DNA of 64,000 nt from Devosia sp. SD17-2. GTDB lineage: Bacteria; Pseudomonadota; Alphaproteobacteria; Rhizobiales; Devosiaceae. A model generated the notes under the pieces. It worked only from the letters and a program-made list of their open reading frames with translations. It searched no databases and was not told where the DNA came from. A program made the position numbers and the translations under genes. Each line of letters begins with the position of its first letter. The first letter of the stretch is position 1. Location: assembly GCF_029201565.1 (NCBI RefSeq), contig NZ_CP104002.1, positions 3,551,001 to 3,615,000 of the forward strand. Direction: 5' to 3'. This document shows, piece by piece, positions 1 to 9,250 of this stretch.

Positions 1-18
1 TGAGAGCGCCCCAGATCT

Positions 19-1185
19 TCATCGGGCCACGGATCCGAAAAAGCGGGTGATGAACTGCCGGTAGATTTCGGTGAGGCCGGTGAGATCCGCGATGGCGATG
101 TGTTCGTCTACCTTGTGCATCGACGGACCGACGAGGCCGCATTCCACCACCGGACCATATTGGGCGATGAAGCGCGCGTCCGAGGTGCCGCCACCAGTGG
201 AATAGTCCGGGCGGCGGCCGGTGAGCGCCTCAATGGCATCGGAAAGGATATCGATGTCGCCGCTGAGCGGGGAAAGGAACGAGCGCGAGGGCACGCCGGC
301 GATGGCGAAGTCGATCGTGCAGCCCCTGGCGTCGACGCCAGCAATGCGGCCGCGGATCCAGTCGGCCAGGGCGTCGGGCGTCCAGAGGTCGTTGTAGCGG
401 ATGTTGAAGTGGAGGCTGCCGCTGGCGGGAATGACGTTGGACACGGGATTGCCGACGTCGATGGTGGTCAGCTCAAGGTTGCTGGCCGGGAAATGCTCGG
501 TGCCGGTGTCGAGCTTTTCGCTGCTGAGGGCTGTCGCAACCGCGGCGAGGACCGGCAGGGGATTGTTGGCCTTGTGCGGATAGGCGACGTGGCCCTGGGA
601 GCCGGTGACGACGACCCGACCGGAGAAGGAGCCGCGCCGGCCAATCTTGATGCTGTCGCCAAGCGTTTCGGCGGAACTGGGTTCGCCGACGATGGCGAAA
701 TCGAAGGCGTGGCCATTGTCCTTCATCCAGGCGCAGAGCTTTTCGGTGCCGTTGATGGCGTCGGCTTCCTCGTCATTGGTGATGGCGAGCTGGATGGTGC
801 CGGCGTCGGCAGGGATGGCGGCACAGGCGGCGACGAAGGCGGCGATGCCGGACTTCATGTCGGCGGCACCACGGCCAAAAATCCTGCCGTCGTCGATGCG
901 CGGGGTGAAGGGGTCGGAAGCCCAGAGGGCGTGGTCGCCCGGCGGCACCACATCGGTGTGGCCGGCAAAGAGCAAGCGACGACCGCCGGTTCCGCGCGTG
1001 GCGAAGAGATTGTCGACGGGATAGGAGCCATCGCCCTCAAATCGCAGCCGGGTGACGGCAAAGCCAAGGGCCGTAAGTTCGGCTTCGAGGAGATCGAGCG
1101 CGCCGGCCTCTTCAGGAGTGACCGAGGGGCAGGCGATAAGGCGTTCGAGGAGGCGGACGGGATCGTCCGAAGTCAGTGTGGTCAC
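19..1185 (-). CDS. dapE: Succinyl-diaminopimelate desuccinylase DapE
   Basis: Hydrolyses N-succinyl-LL-2,6-diaminopimelate to LL-DAP and succinate in the succinylase branch of lysine and peptidoglycan precursor synthesis; cytoplasmic di-zinc M20 enzyme. The 388-residue length is normal. Metal-site motifs are in order: GHTDVV (H76), GAADMKSG (D109), TNDEEAD (E139/E140), VGEPS and, near the C-terminus, MHKVDEH. The middle part is the usual dimerisation domain. The start is a GTG at 1183-1185, preceded by an AAGGA-type site. The gene is followed upstream on the same strand by a DUF805 gene and then dapD, so two steps of the branch lie close together. The product is firmly recognised. Confidence 0.95.
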   Translation of the reverse strand: MTTLTSDDPVRLLERLIACPSVTPEEAGALDLLEAELTALGFAVTRLRFEGDGSYPVDNLFATRGTGGRRLLFAGHTDVVPPGDHALWASDPFTPRIDDGRIFGRGAADMKSGIAAFVAACAAIPADAGTIQLAITNDEEADAINGTEKLCAWMKDNGHAFDFAIVGEPSSAETLGDSIKIGRRGSFSGRVVVTGSQGHVAYPHKANNPLPVLAAVATALSSEKLDTGTEHFPASNLELTTIDVGNPVSNVIPASGSLHFNIRYNDLWTPDALADWIRGRIAGVDARGCTIDFAIAGVPSRSFLSPLSGDIDILSDAIEALTGRRPDYSTGGGTSDARFIAQYGPVVECGLVGPSMHKVDEHIAIADLTGLTEIYRQFITRFFGSVAR

Positions 1186-1206
1186 GGTAATCCCGTCCTT
1201 GTTCGA

Positions 1207-1677
1207 TCAGGCAGTGGCAGTGATGGTGACCGGATCCGGCCCGTAATTATTGGTCCCCGGGGTCCCGCGCAGGAAGCCGAGCTGGACCAGCATGTAGATA
1301 CCGGCGACGGCGAGCAGCAACATCAAAATGCTCATCCACATGTCGGGCGTGGGCACCATCACCCCGCCACCCACGTCGGTCACCGTGAAGCCGAGACCAA
1401 AGGTCTGCAGCAGGGTCACGAGGGCCGAGAAGCCCATGAAAATCTTGAAGTCGGTGGCGTCATTGCCGCGATCCTGGCGCCGTTTGATGCCGAGGCACCA
1501 GCTTGGGTAGAACAGGATCACATAGGTGATGATCGAAGCGATGAAGGCCCCGGTGACCACGCCCAGAAGCAGACTGAGCACGATGCTGGCAAAGATGAGT
1601 CCGACGACGCCAAGCCACCATTGTTTACGCGACAGGCGACCCGAAGTGGTGGTGTAGAGCGCTTGCAGAGTTTCCAT
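1207..1677 (-). CDS. DUF805 family membrane protein
   Basis: A 156-residue integral membrane protein of the DUF805 (YhaH-like) family, function unknown. It opens with the typical soluble start METLQALYTTTSGRLSRKQW, followed by about three to four hydrophobic segments and the short CLGIKRRQDRG loop, corresponding to the family's conserved 'R-LHD' region. I chose the ATG at 1675-1677; a longer open frame upstream overlaps dapD antisense-like sequence and is not credible. It lies 21 bp from the dapE start, so it is probably cotranscribed with dapE, though no functional link is known. Confidence 0.85.
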   Translation of the reverse strand: METLQALYTTTSGRLSRKQWWLGVVGLIFASIVLSLLLGVVTGAFIASIITYVILFYPSWCLGIKRRQDRGNDATDFKIFMGFSALVTLLQTFGLGFTVTDVGGGVMVPTPDMWMSILMLLLAVAGIYMLVQLGFLRGTPGTNNYGPDPVTITATA

Positions 1678-1766
1678 GAGTCTTCCCCTCAAAAGACAAT
1701 CGCGCCGACCCGATGGCCGGCGCGATGTCGAGATTAGGTGAATCGCTTTTGAGGCGCCAGTCCGGC

Positions 1767-2609
1767 TTAGTCGCGCAGCAGGTCGTTGATGGCGGTCTTG
1801 GAGCGGGTCTGGGCGTCGACGGTCTTGACGATGACGGCGCAGTAAAGGTTCGGGCCGGGCGTGCCATCGGGAAGCGGCTTGCCGGGCAGGCTGCCGGAGA
1901 CGACCACCGAATAGGGCGGGACCTTGCCGATATGGACTTCGCCGGTGGCGCGGTTGACGATTTTTGTCGAGCCGCCGATGAACACGCCCATTGAGATGAC
2001 CGAGCCTTCGCCAACGACGACGCCTTCGACGATTTCCGAACGGGCGCCGATGAAGCAATTGTCTTCGATGATGGTCGGTGCGGCCTGCAGCGGCTCGAGC
2101 ACGCCGCCAATGCCGACGCCGCCGGAGAGGTGAACGTTCTTGCCGATCTGGGCGCAGGAGCCGACGGTGACCCAGGTGTCGACCATGGTGCCTTCATCGA
2201 CATAGGCGCCGAGATTGACGAAGCTGGGCATCAGGATGACGTTCTTGGCGATGTAGGCGGACTTGCGGGCGATGGCGCCCGGCACGGCGCGGAAGCCGGC
2301 ATCGCGCCACTTGTTCTCACCCCAGCCCTCGAACTTGGTCGGGACCTTGTCCCACCAGGTCGAACCCTGAGCGCCGCCAGTCATGGCCTGATTGTCATTG
2401 AGACGGAAGGAGAGCAGCACGGCGCGCTTCAGCCACTGATTGACCTGCCACTCACCATCGATTTTCTCGGCAACGCGGGCCTGGCCGCTATCGAGAAGGT
2501 TCAGCGCTGTTTCGACTGCGTCGCGCACTTCGCCACGGGTGGCAAAATTGATCTCGGCGCGATTTTCGAAGGCGGTATCGATGATCTGAGCTAGCTCGGC
2601 GTGGGGCAT
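1767..2609 (-). CDS. dapD: Tetrahydrodipicolinate N-succinyltransferase DapD
   Basis: Transfers succinyl from succinyl-CoA to tetrahydrodipicolinate, the committed step of the succinylase DAP pathway. The 280-residue length fits. The C-terminal two thirds show the hexapeptide left-handed beta-helix pattern (repeated GxxxxI/V units such as [15 protein letters not shown] and [12 protein letters not shown]). The start ATG at 2607-2609 follows a strong AAGGAGA site; a frame extending upstream has no support. Its partner dapE lies downstream on the same strand. The cell also appears to have Ddh (26122-27108), which would bypass DapD and DapE. Confidence 0.95.
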   Translation of the reverse strand: MPHAELAQIIDTAFENRAEINFATRGEVRDAVETALNLLDSGQARVAEKIDGEWQVNQWLKRAVLLSFRLNDNQAMTGGAQGSTWWDKVPTKFEGWGENKWRDAGFRAVPGAIARKSAYIAKNVILMPSFVNLGAYVDEGTMVDTWVTVGSCAQIGKNVHLSGGVGIGGVLEPLQAAPTIIEDNCFIGARSEIVEGVVVGEGSVISMGVFIGGSTKIVNRATGEVHIGKVPPYSVVVSGSLPGKPLPDGTPGPNLYCAVIVKTVDAQTRSKTAINDLLRD

Positions 2610-2695
2610 GTGTTCTCCTTGGACAGTTGGCGCGGACATTATTCCTGCGCATGAAGCTGTCAACGAAAATGCGGTGTTTTCTGCGCACTCTCTGC

Positions 2696-5149
2696 TCAGG
2701 ATTTTGGTGAAACGATCTCCTGCCAGGTGTCGAGAAAACGCTGTCGACGCAGGGTGTCGAGCGCCACGAGCAGGCTCGGCCCCAACGCGATGGCCTGGAT
2801 GACGCCGCGGCCGCGCGCCGTGATGGCCTCGCTGGTCCACGGCCCCTCGCCACCCGAGATAACCGAGCCAAGGGCCGTGTCGCCCGCAGCGATGGACTGG
2901 CCCGTTGGAGAGAGCGCAAAGTCGATGAAATCGCGCGCCAGCTGCGGATTGGGCGCGCTGCGCGGGATCAGCATGGAGCGCGTGAGCACGAGGACATAAT
3001 CGTCGGGGACGACGATCTCGATATTGGCGCCATCGGCCTGGCGGGCAAAGGCATAGGAGCCCAGCACATTGTAGCCAAGGGCCAGACTGCCATCGGCGAC
3101 GCTGTTGAGAATGGCGGGACTGGACCCCGAGAACTGGGCGTTGACGCGGCCAAAGGCGGTGGTGAGGCGCCAGAAGGTGGACGAAATGGTCTGGTCCTGC
3201 GCGGCAAGGAGATAACCGACGCCCGAGAGGGCGATGTCATAAGTGGCGATCTGGCCCCGAAACCGCTCGGTCTGGGTCTCGAGCAGTTCGGCGAGCGTCA
3301 GATGGGTGCGCGGCACCTCCGCGGGGGCGATGCGGTCGGGATTATAGATGATGACCGCCGGCTCAAAGGTGAAGCCGAACACCTCGTTGCGCCAATGCGC
3401 CCATTCGGGGAGCTGGGAAAGATAGGGGCTGTCGTGGCCCAGGGCATGGCCATCATTGGCGAGCTTGAGCTGAAGATCGGAGGCCGAACTTATGAGGAGG
3501 TCCGGCACGACCGGCATGGAGCCATCAAGGAACTGCTCGTAAAGAGGGAGCGAATCCATCTCTTCGTAGACGACGCTGACATCGGGATAGACCTGCTGGA
3601 AGCCGGCGATGAAGGCGGCAAAGAGCGGCGTATCGGTGACGCCGGCAATGGTGAGCACGGTGGCCGTTGCACCATTGGGCGCGGGATAGTGGCTCGATTT
3701 GGCCAGCGCATCCTGCGGCGTGGCAACCAGTGCCAGCATGGCGAGACAGATGGCGGCCAATGCGCCTGCGCCGCGCGCGGGCTGGGCGAGGACGGGAAAT
3801 TCGACCTGCACCATGAGCCCGCCTCCCGGACGGTCGAGAAGGCGCAGCGTGCCGCGATGGGCGGTGACGACGCGCGAGACAATGGAGAGACCAAGACCGG
3901 AGCCGACCACGCCGGCACTGGTCTTGCCCCGCTTGAAGCGTTCGAGCACAGCGATCTTTTCGTCTTCGGCAATGCCCGGGCCGCTGTCGCTGACGGTGAG
4001 CACGAGGGTTTCGTCTTTGAGCTCGGCCGAAATCACCACCGCGCCGGTCGAATAGACCAGCGCATTGTCGACGAGATTGCGGATCATTTCGCGCAGGGCG
4101 AGGCGGTCGCCGCGCATGCGGGCGGTGCGGGCCGCCGGACTGGGCGAAAGCTGGACGCGGTCCGAGAGATCGGGATCAAGACGGGTGCCGACTTCCTCGA
4201 CGAGCGACCAGAGGGCGGTGGTTTCGCTATCCTGGCTTTCGAGGCGATGGGAAATAGTGGCGTCCATAAGCAGCTGGCTGACCAGTTGGCTGGCCTGAAC
4301 CGCCCCGGTGTGGATGCGCTTCACCCTGCCCCGCAGCGCTTCGGGATCGGGCTCGTCCATCGCCACTTCGGCCTGGGCGCGGAGCGAGGCCAGCGGCGTG
4401 CGCACTTCATGGGCGGCTTCTGCCACGAGGCCGCTGACCCGCTCCATGGCGCTGCGCAGCCGGGCCATAAAGACATTGAGGGCGGAAACCAGGTGGTCGA
4501 CCTCCACCGGCACCGGCACGGTGAGCGGGGAGAGATCATCGGGCGCGCGGGACTGCAGCTCCTCCTCGAGCTGGGTGAGCGGGGCAAACATGCGCGAAAT
4601 GCCAAACCAGACCAGCGCCACCGCAAGCAGGGTCAGCGCAATGACGGGCACGATGGAATTGGAGAGGATTTCGGCGGCCAGGGCTTCGCGCTGGCGCTGG
4701 GTTTCGGCGACGTGGATGGTGACCCAGCCGGTGTCGCTGGCGGTCGAGATCAGGCGACCGATGGTGGCGACGCGCACCAGTTCATCGCGATAGACGAGAT
4801 CGGTGAAATGGGGTTCTGCAGTGGTGGTCTCGCTCATGGCGGCGGCGAGATCGTCGTAGCCGGTGACGGTGCGCGCGCCCGGGTCCTCGACGGCGTAAAA
4901 CACCCGATCGAGACCGGAGAACATGGCAAAGGCGGCGAAGGGGAGTTCGACAAAGACAGTTTCGTTTTCGACCTGCACGGCGCCGGCGATGGTGAGGGCA
5001 GAGGCGGCAAGGAGGCGATCGAAGGCCCTGTCGGAGGCGCGATCGGCGTAATTCTGGATGAAGATGATCAGCACGACGGCCGCGCCGAGGAGAAGCGCGA
5101 CGGCGAGCGCGAGAATGCGCCGGCGGATGGAGAAGGTGGAGGTCATCAT
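2696..5149 (-). CDS. TctE-like sensor histidine kinase fused to a periplasmic solute-binding domain
   Basis: An 817-residue protein with an unusual layout. The N-terminal half is a membrane histidine kinase: TM1 (about 10-32), an extracytoplasmic 2CSK_N-like sensor region, TM2 (about 167-188), HAMP-like linker, HisKA with H247 in [11 protein letters not shown], and HATPase with DNAL, DSGPGI and GSGLGLSI motifs. After the kinase ends near residue 455, a hydrophobic stretch ([16 protein letters not shown], about 460-478) followed by an AlaxAla-like site resembles a signal or anchor. The remaining about 320 residues look like an iron/AfuA-type ABC substrate-binding protein ([28 protein letters not shown]). 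The reading frame is continuous across the join. The response regulator at 5386-6057 is its likely partner. The start is uncertain (ATG at 5149 or 5146). Confidence 0.85.
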   Translation of the reverse strand: MMTSTFSIRRRILALAVALLLGAAVVLIIFIQNYADRASDRAFDRLLAASALTIAGAVQVENETVFVELPFAAFAMFSGLDRVFYAVEDPGARTVTGYDDLAAAMSETTTAEPHFTDLVYRDELVRVATIGRLISTASDTGWVTIHVAETQRQREALAAEILSNSIVPVIALTLLAVALVWFGISRMFAPLTQLEEELQSRAPDDLSPLTVPVPVEVDHLVSALNVFMARLRSAMERVSGLVAEAAHEVRTPLASLRAQAEVAMDEPDPEALRGRVKRIHTGAVQASQLVSQLLMDATISHRLESQDSETTALWSLVEEVGTRLDPDLSDRVQLSPSPAARTARMRGDRLALREMIRNLVDNALVYSTGAVVISAELKDETLVLTVSDSGPGIAEDEKIAVLERFKRGKTSAGVVGSGLGLSIVSRVVTAHRGTLRLLDRPGGGLMVQVEFPVLAQPARGAGALAAICLAMLALVATPQDALAKSSHYPAPNGATATVLTIAGVTDTPLFAAFIAGFQQVYPDVSVVYEEMDSLPLYEQFLDGSMPVVPDLLISSASDLQLKLANDGHALGHDSPYLSQLPEWAHWRNEVFGFTFEPAVIIYNPDRIAPAEVPRTHLTLAELLETQTERFRGQIATYDIALSGVGYLLAAQDQTISSTFWRLTTAFGRVNAQFSGSSPAILNSVADGSLALGYNVLGSYAFARQADGANIEIVVPDDYVLVLTRSMLIPRSAPNPQLARDFIDFALSPTGQSIAAGDTALGSVISGGEGPWTSEAITARGRGVIQAIALGPSLLVALDTLRRQRFLDTWQEIVSPKS

Positions 5150-5165
5150 CTCAGAAGCCGGTGGC

Positions 5166-5380
5166 TCGCGCACCCCCACCCGGCCTCCCCCTGGGAGGGG
5201 GAGGAGAAGGTTGGGGGCTTACTATGGACGAGCGAAGCGCGATGGGTCCCTCCCCCTTTTTCAGGGGGAGGTTAGGTGGGGGTAGTGCATGTCGAGACAT
5301 GCTGCCCCCCACCCCAGCGTCGCTACGGCCGGACGGCCGAGCTTTGCTACCCTCCCCACGGGGGGGAGGGAGAAGAAGAA
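5166..5380. repeat. GC-rich intergenic inverted-repeat cluster
   Basis: The gap between the kinase and its response regulator holds three short C/G-rich units, each with CTCCCCCT...AGGGGGAG or CCCTCCCC...GGGGGGAGG arms able to form hairpins, plus an ACGGCCGGACGGCCG hairpin. A partial relative lies at about 54436-54462. They look like dispersed intergenic repeats, not a gene. They may attenuate or stabilise the mRNA between the two genes. Confidence 0.6.
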
Positions 5381-5385
5381 AGTGT

Positions 5386-6057
5386 TCAGGCATCCAGGGC
5401 TCTCGCCACATAGCCGACGCCGCGGACAGTGCCGATTTCGACGCGGGCCGTTTCCAGTTTCTTGCGCAGGCGGGAAATGTGGAGTTCGAGGGCGTTGACC
5501 GAGACCGCCTCGTCGAAATTGAACAGCTGGTTCATCAGCCGCTCCTTGGCGACAACTTTGCCGGCGTGGGTGAGGAGAATTTCGAGGAGGCGGAATTCGC
5601 GGCGGCCGAGCTCGAGGCCCTTGCCGCTGATCGAGGCATTGAGCCCGGCGAGATCGAGTTCGAGATTGCCCAGGGAGAGCGTGCTGCTGGTCTGGCCCCC
5701 GGTGCGGCGCATGAGGGCGCGGAGACGGGCTTCCATCTCGCGGAGATCGAAGGGTTTTACGAGGTAATCGTCGGCACCGAGATCAAGGAGGCTAACCTTG
5801 TCATCGATCTCGGAGCGGGCGGTCATGACGAGGATCGGAGCGGAGAAGCGGCCCCGGCGCAATTCGGCGATGAGGCTGATGCCATCCCGATTGGGGAGCA
5901 TGAGATCGAGCGCCACGGCGTCGAAATCCTGCCCCTGGGCTGTTGGCACCACGTCGGCGCCGTCGCGGACCCATTCGACACTGTGGCCGGCGGCGCGGAG
6001 GCGCTTTTCGATCGCCTCGCCCAGATCCTCATTATCCTCGACCAGCAGAATACGCAT
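5386..6057 (-). CDS. OmpR-family response regulator (TctD-like)
   Basis: A 223-residue DNA-binding response regulator. The receiver domain (1-115) has the acidic pair E7/D8, phospho-acceptor D51 in VALDLMLPNRDG, and K in YLVKPFD. The C-terminal winged helix (about 125-220) ends with the family-typical ALELHISRLRKKL and TVRGVGYV motifs. It lies upstream of the kinase/binding-protein fusion on the same strand and most likely receives phosphate from it. TctD-type regulators usually control uptake of carboxylates or metals; the target here cannot be told from the sequence. Confidence 0.9.
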   Translation of the reverse strand: MRILLVEDNEDLGEAIEKRLRAAGHSVEWVRDGADVVPTAQGQDFDAVALDLMLPNRDGISLIAELRRGRFSAPILVMTARSEIDDKVSLLDLGADDYLVKPFDLREMEARLRALMRRTGGQTSSTLSLGNLELDLAGLNASISGKGLELGRREFRLLEILLTHAGKVVAKERLMNQLFNFDEAVSVNALELHISRLRKKLETARVEIGTVRGVGYVARALDA

Positions 6058-6120
6058 AGGCGGTCCCCTCTCCCGGCGCCCATGATAGGCGATGTGGTGC
6101 GCCGGAGGAAAGCGGGGCGA

Positions 6121-6288
6121 TCAGACGATGCGGGTGAGAAAGGCGGCGGCGATGGCGACCATGCCAAAGGCGCTGAGACCGGCGGCCAGCATCATGCGCT
6201 TGGCATGCTGGACATGGGCGGAGCGGCGCAGCTGGCTGCGCAGGCTCGAGAGATCTTCGGGGAGACTATGCGTGTCGAGATTGGCCAT
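6121..6288 (-). CDS. Small single-span membrane protein, unknown function
   Basis: A 55-residue protein with a charged N-terminal half (MANLDTHSLPEDLSSLRSQL) and one hydrophobic segment at the C-terminal end (MMLAAGLSAFGMVAIAAAFL). The start at 6286-6288 is supported by a GAGGGA site seven bases upstream. It lies 63 bp upstream of the response-regulator gene on the same strand and may head that operon. I do not recognise the family. Confidence 0.55.
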   Translation of the reverse strand: MANLDTHSLPEDLSSLRSQLRRSAHVQHAKRMMLAAGLSAFGMVAIAAAFLTRIV

Positions 6289-6506
6289 GGCTATTCCCTC
6301 GCATTGGTTGGGTCTTTCGACCGGCAACATCAATGGGCAGCCGCCTTGGTGGACTGTTTCTCGCCCGATGGAGGAGAGCCTACGCCGGGCGGGTCGAGGC
6401 GCGAATGGCAGGTTGAGATCGGGGTTAATTTGTCTTAAATTTTAACAGCCGTCATCTTGTATGGTAGATGTTGAAACCGGCGGGGGATCGTGGCACATAT
6501 TGGTCC

Positions 6507-7925
6507 ATGACCCAGCCATCGCACCTTCATCCCGATCGCCTCTTTCCTGCATCCGAGCCCGCGCAGTCTATTGCCCGCGAGCTTTATCCCGCGGTGAAGG
6601 ACCTGCCCCTTGTCAGCCCGCATGGGCATACGGACCCATCCTGGTTCGCGGACAACGGGCGCTTTGCCAGCCCGACGGCGCTGTTCCTGACGCCGGACCA
6701 TTATGTGTTGCGCATGCTGCGCAGCCGCGGGTTGAACTATGACGCGCTGGGCATTCCCCGCAAGGCCGGCAAGCCGGTGGAAGGCGACGGGCGCAAGGCC
6801 TGGCGGCTGTTTGCCGAGAACTATTACCTGTTTGCCGGCACGCCCTCGAAGACCTGGGTCGATCACTCGCTCCATGCCGTGTTCGGCATCACCGAGGAAC
6901 TGTCAGCGGCGACCGCCGACAGCATTTATGACGCCATCGACGCCAAGCTGGGCACGCCCGAATTGCTGCCGCGGGCCATTCTCGACCGGTTCAATGTCGA
7001 GGTGATCGCAACCACCGAATTTGCACTCGATCCCCTCACCCATCACCAAAAGATGGAAGCCGACGGCTATATCGGGCGCGTGCGCACCACCTATCGCCCG
7101 GACGATGTCACCGACCCGAGCCGCCCCGCCATTGTGGAGAACCTGAAAAAGTTCGGCGAGCTGACCGGCGAGGACGTCAGCAAGTGGGATGGGCTGATCA
7201 ATGCCCACCGCAAGCGCCGCGAGGTTTTCCGCCGCTTTGGCGCAGTGGCGACAGACCATGGCGTGCCGACGGCCAATACGGCAGATTTGCCGCTGGTGGA
7301 GAAGCAGGCGCTGCTCGACAAGGTCCTGGCCGGCAAGCACGACGCGGCCGATGCCGAGCTGTTCCGCGCCCAGATGATGACCGAAATGGCGCTGCTGTCG
7401 GTCGAAGACGGCATGGTCATGCAGATCCACGCCGGCTCCCGTCGCAATACCGATCCGCTGCTGTTCGGCGAACGCGGGCCGGACCTTGGTGCCGATATTC
7501 CGGGACCGACGGACTATGTGGGCGGTTTGCGGGCGCTGCTGTCGCGCTGTGGCAATGAGCCCAATCTGCGGCTCATCATGTTCGTGCTCGACGAAACCAC
7601 TTATGCGCGCGAGCTGGCGCCGATGGCGGGATATTGGCCAAGCCTGCTTATCGGTCCGCCGTGGTGGTTCCACGACAGCCCGCAGGGCATTCGCCGCTAT
7701 CTCGACCAGGTGGTGGAAACCGCCGGTTTCTACAATCTTGCCGGGTTCAACGACGATACCCGCGCGCTACTGTCGATCCCGGCGCGGCACGATGTGTGGC
7801 GGCGCGAAGTCTGCGGCTTTTTGGGACGCTGGGTGGGCGAGAACCGCCTCAGCCGCTCGTCGGCCGAAGAGATTGCAAAACAGCTGAGCTATCAGGCCGC
7901 CAAGGACGCTTACCGGATCAAGTAG
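6507..7925 (+). CDS. uxaC: Glucuronate isomerase UxaC
   Basis: Interconverts D-glucuronate and D-fructuronate (and galacturonate and tagaturonate), the entry to hexuronate catabolism; cytoplasmic amidohydrolase-fold enzyme. The 472-residue length from ATG 6507 fits. Near the N-terminus is the metal-binding stretch SPHGHTDPSWF, and later QIHAGSRRNTDP and GPPWWFHDSP are typical. An in-frame ATG at 6468 would add 13 residues. An imperfect inverted repeat CATCT-N8-AGATG at 6453-6470 just upstream could be a regulator site. No other uronate genes are nearby. IS110 copy 1 inserted 40 bp past the stop. Confidence 0.93.
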   Translation: MTQPSHLHPDRLFPASEPAQSIARELYPAVKDLPLVSPHGHTDPSWFADNGRFASPTALFLTPDHYVLRMLRSRGLNYDALGIPRKAGKPVEGDGRKAWRLFAENYYLFAGTPSKTWVDHSLHAVFGITEELSAATADSIYDAIDAKLGTPELLPRAILDRFNVEVIATTEFALDPLTHHQKMEADGYIGRVRTTYRPDDVTDPSRPAIVENLKKFGELTGEDVSKWDGLINAHRKRREVFRRFGAVATDHGVPTANTADLPLVEKQALLDKVLAGKHDAADAELFRAQMMTEMALLSVEDGMVMQIHAGSRRNTDPLLFGERGPDLGADIPGPTDYVGGLRALLSRCGNEPNLRLIMFVLDETTYARELAPMAGYWPSLLIGPPWWFHDSPQGIRRYLDQVVETAGFYNLAGFNDDTRALLSIPARHDVWRREVCGFLGRWVGENRLSRSSAEEIAKQLSYQAAKDAYRIK

Positions 7926-7965
7926 AATTCCTTGAGGCTCACCATACCCGCGTCATCACCCGGCT

Positions 7966-8150
7966 TGTGTGGAGGATCTGTGCTTTAGTGGTGGCATCAG
8001 CCGGGTTGCGCATCCCGGCTGATGCAGTCAGGAGGCCGTTTTGTCCGGCTGGTTTGTCACAGCCGAGGACGAGCAAGGCCCTGTCTGCTCCCTTTGACCC
8101 CGAACGGTTGATCGGGCTGTTGCCCGCACCACAAGCCTGGGAGCAAGGTC
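7966..8150 (+). ncRNA. Putative IS110 bridge RNA, copy 1
   Basis: The non-coding left end has three hairpins. Hairpin 1 has a perfect 12-bp stem (7994-8005 with 8014-8025). Loop 1 flanks the hairpin GGCTG/CAGCC (8047-8064). On its 5' side TTGTCCGGCT (8041-8050) equals the left half of the insertion target apart from wobble-compatible bases; on its 3' side GGACGAG (8067-8073) pairs with CT(T/C)GTCC, the right half. Loop 2 flanks the perfect hairpin CGGGC-TGTT-GCCCG (8113-8126). Its 5' side ACGGTTG (8104-8110) equals the element's right end and its 3' side CACAAG (8130-8135) pairs with CTTGTG at the left junction. This is the layout known for IS621-type bridge RNAs. RNA ends are not determined. 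Confidence 0.7.
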
Positions 8151-9092
8151 ATGATACACGACACCCTCTTCGTTGGCATCGACGTTTCCAAGACGCATCT
8201 GGACGTTCATACCCATCCCGCTGGCAAATCCTGGCGTTGCAGCACTGGACCGGAGGCGCTCGCCGAGCTGACGCAGCGCCTGGCCAGACTGGGGCCGTTG
8301 GCCATCGGGCTCGAAGCCTCGGGAGGCTATGAAGCCCGCGTGGCCGAGAGCCTGCATGCCGCTGGCCTTGAAGTGCATGTTCTAGCCCCGGCGCGGATCC
8401 GCAGTTACGCGCGGGGTATCGGCCAATTGGCCAAAACCGACAAGATCGATGCCGCTCTGATCGCGCGTTATCTGCAGGCCGTGCGCGCCAGCTTGACCCC
8501 TTATGTGTCTGATCCGATCCGACAAAGGCTGAGCGCGTTCACAGCCCATCGGCGGCGGATCGTTGCGGAAAAGAGCGGCCTTGTCAGTCAGCTCGATACC
8601 ATCGACGAGCCGCTTGTGCGCAGCCTGATCGAGGAGCGTCTGGCGGCCATCGCCCTGGAGATCAAACGCATCGAAGCGGCCATCACTGCCCTTCTCGCCG
8701 ACAATCGCCAGCTCCAGCAGCGCCAGGCGCGGCTGCGGCAGGTGACCGGCGTCGGTCCGGTTCTGGCGATCGCCTTACTGGCCGACATGCCCGAGCTCGG
8801 CAAGGTCTCCGCCAAGGTGGCCGCAGCACTCATCGGCGTTGCCCCTTATGCCCGCCAATCGGGCGCATCGGATCGCAACGGCCGCTGTCTTGGCGGACGA
8901 AAACATCTGCGCGATATCGCCTACATGGCCGTGCTCAGCGCCATCAAGGTGAAAGACCCCGTTCTCGGCGGCTTCTATCAAAGACTGCGCCTGCGCGGAA
9001 AACCCTTCAAACTCGCCATGATCGCAACGGTGAGAAAACTCATCACAATCCTCAACGCCATCGCCCGACAGGAACCGGCATTCCAACAGTGA
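8151..9092 (+). CDS. IS110-family transposase (recombinase)
   Basis: A 313-residue IS110 recombinase. The N-terminal RuvC-like DEDD domain shows D11 in FVGIDVSK, E55 in GLEASGG, and D97/D100 in KTDKIDA. After a coiled-coil-like middle (about 125-195), the C-terminal transposase_20 domain begins with VTGVGPVLA and carries the serine motif QSGAS (S237/S240) thought to be the nucleophile. The ATG at 8151 follows GGGAGCAAGGTC. The protein is identical to those at 38320-39261 and 53275-54216, pointing to recent transposition. Confidence 0.95.
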   Translation: MIHDTLFVGIDVSKTHLDVHTHPAGKSWRCSTGPEALAELTQRLARLGPLAIGLEASGGYEARVAESLHAAGLEVHVLAPARIRSYARGIGQLAKTDKIDAALIARYLQAVRASLTPYVSDPIRQRLSAFTAHRRRIVAEKSGLVSQLDTIDEPLVRSLIEERLAAIALEIKRIEAAITALLADNRQLQQRQARLRQVTGVGPVLAIALLADMPELGKVSAKVAAALIGVAPYARQSGASDRNGRCLGGRKHLRDIAYMAVLSAIKVKDPVLGGFYQRLRLRGKPFKLAMIATVRKLITILNAIARQEPAFQQ

Positions 9093-9134
9093 TGTCCACG
9101 GTTGCTTGTCCGGGTGGTCCATTTTCTGAGGCGA

Positions 9135-9168
9135 GATGGATTGCCCGGGCAGGCCGGACAATGACGAT
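9135..9168. repeat. REP-like palindrome
   Basis: ATTGCCCGGGCAGGCCGGACAAT is a variant of the hairpin that IS110 targets. It lies 29 bp past the right end of IS110 copy 1. Such hairpins appear in pairs in this genome. Confidence 0.6.
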
Positions 9169-9250
9169 GGAGGGATGGGGCAGTGGTTGGGGACGCATGG
9201 CACCGGCATCGGTGTGCACACCTTGGCGGCTCTGCCGCACGCTGCTGCGG

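Larger units (their letters stand above)
7966..9106 (+). mobile_element. IS110-family insertion sequence, copy 1
   Basis: A 1141-bp element with about 185 bp of non-coding DNA, one transposase and only about 14 bp after the stop. There are no terminal inverted repeats, as expected for IS110. Ends were fixed by comparing three copies: the element begins TGTGTGGAGG after a CT dinucleotide (7964-7965) and ends GGTTG followed by CT (9105-9106). The flanks joined at CT rebuild a palindrome, CATCACCCGG-CTTGT-CCGGGTGGT. The long 5' and short 3' non-coding ends fit the IS110 subgroup, not IS1111. Confidence 0.9.

Noticed and set aside
100..1737. A 545-codon open frame opposite dapE and the DUF805 gene
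   Set aside because: It is the GC-rich antisense shadow of dapE and has no domain-like sequence.
3302..5275. A 657-codon open frame opposite the kinase/binding-protein fusion
   Set aside because: Antisense shadow: rich in Gly, Asp and Arg with no recognisable motif, while the other strand has full kinase motifs.
6423..6446. TTAA repeats before uxaC as a CtrA site
   Set aside because: The spacings are six and three bases, not the seven of the TTAA-N7-TTAA consensus.
7994..8025. The 12-bp stem in the IS110 leader as a transcription terminator
   Set aside because: No U tract follows, and the position fits the 5' hairpin of a bridge RNA.
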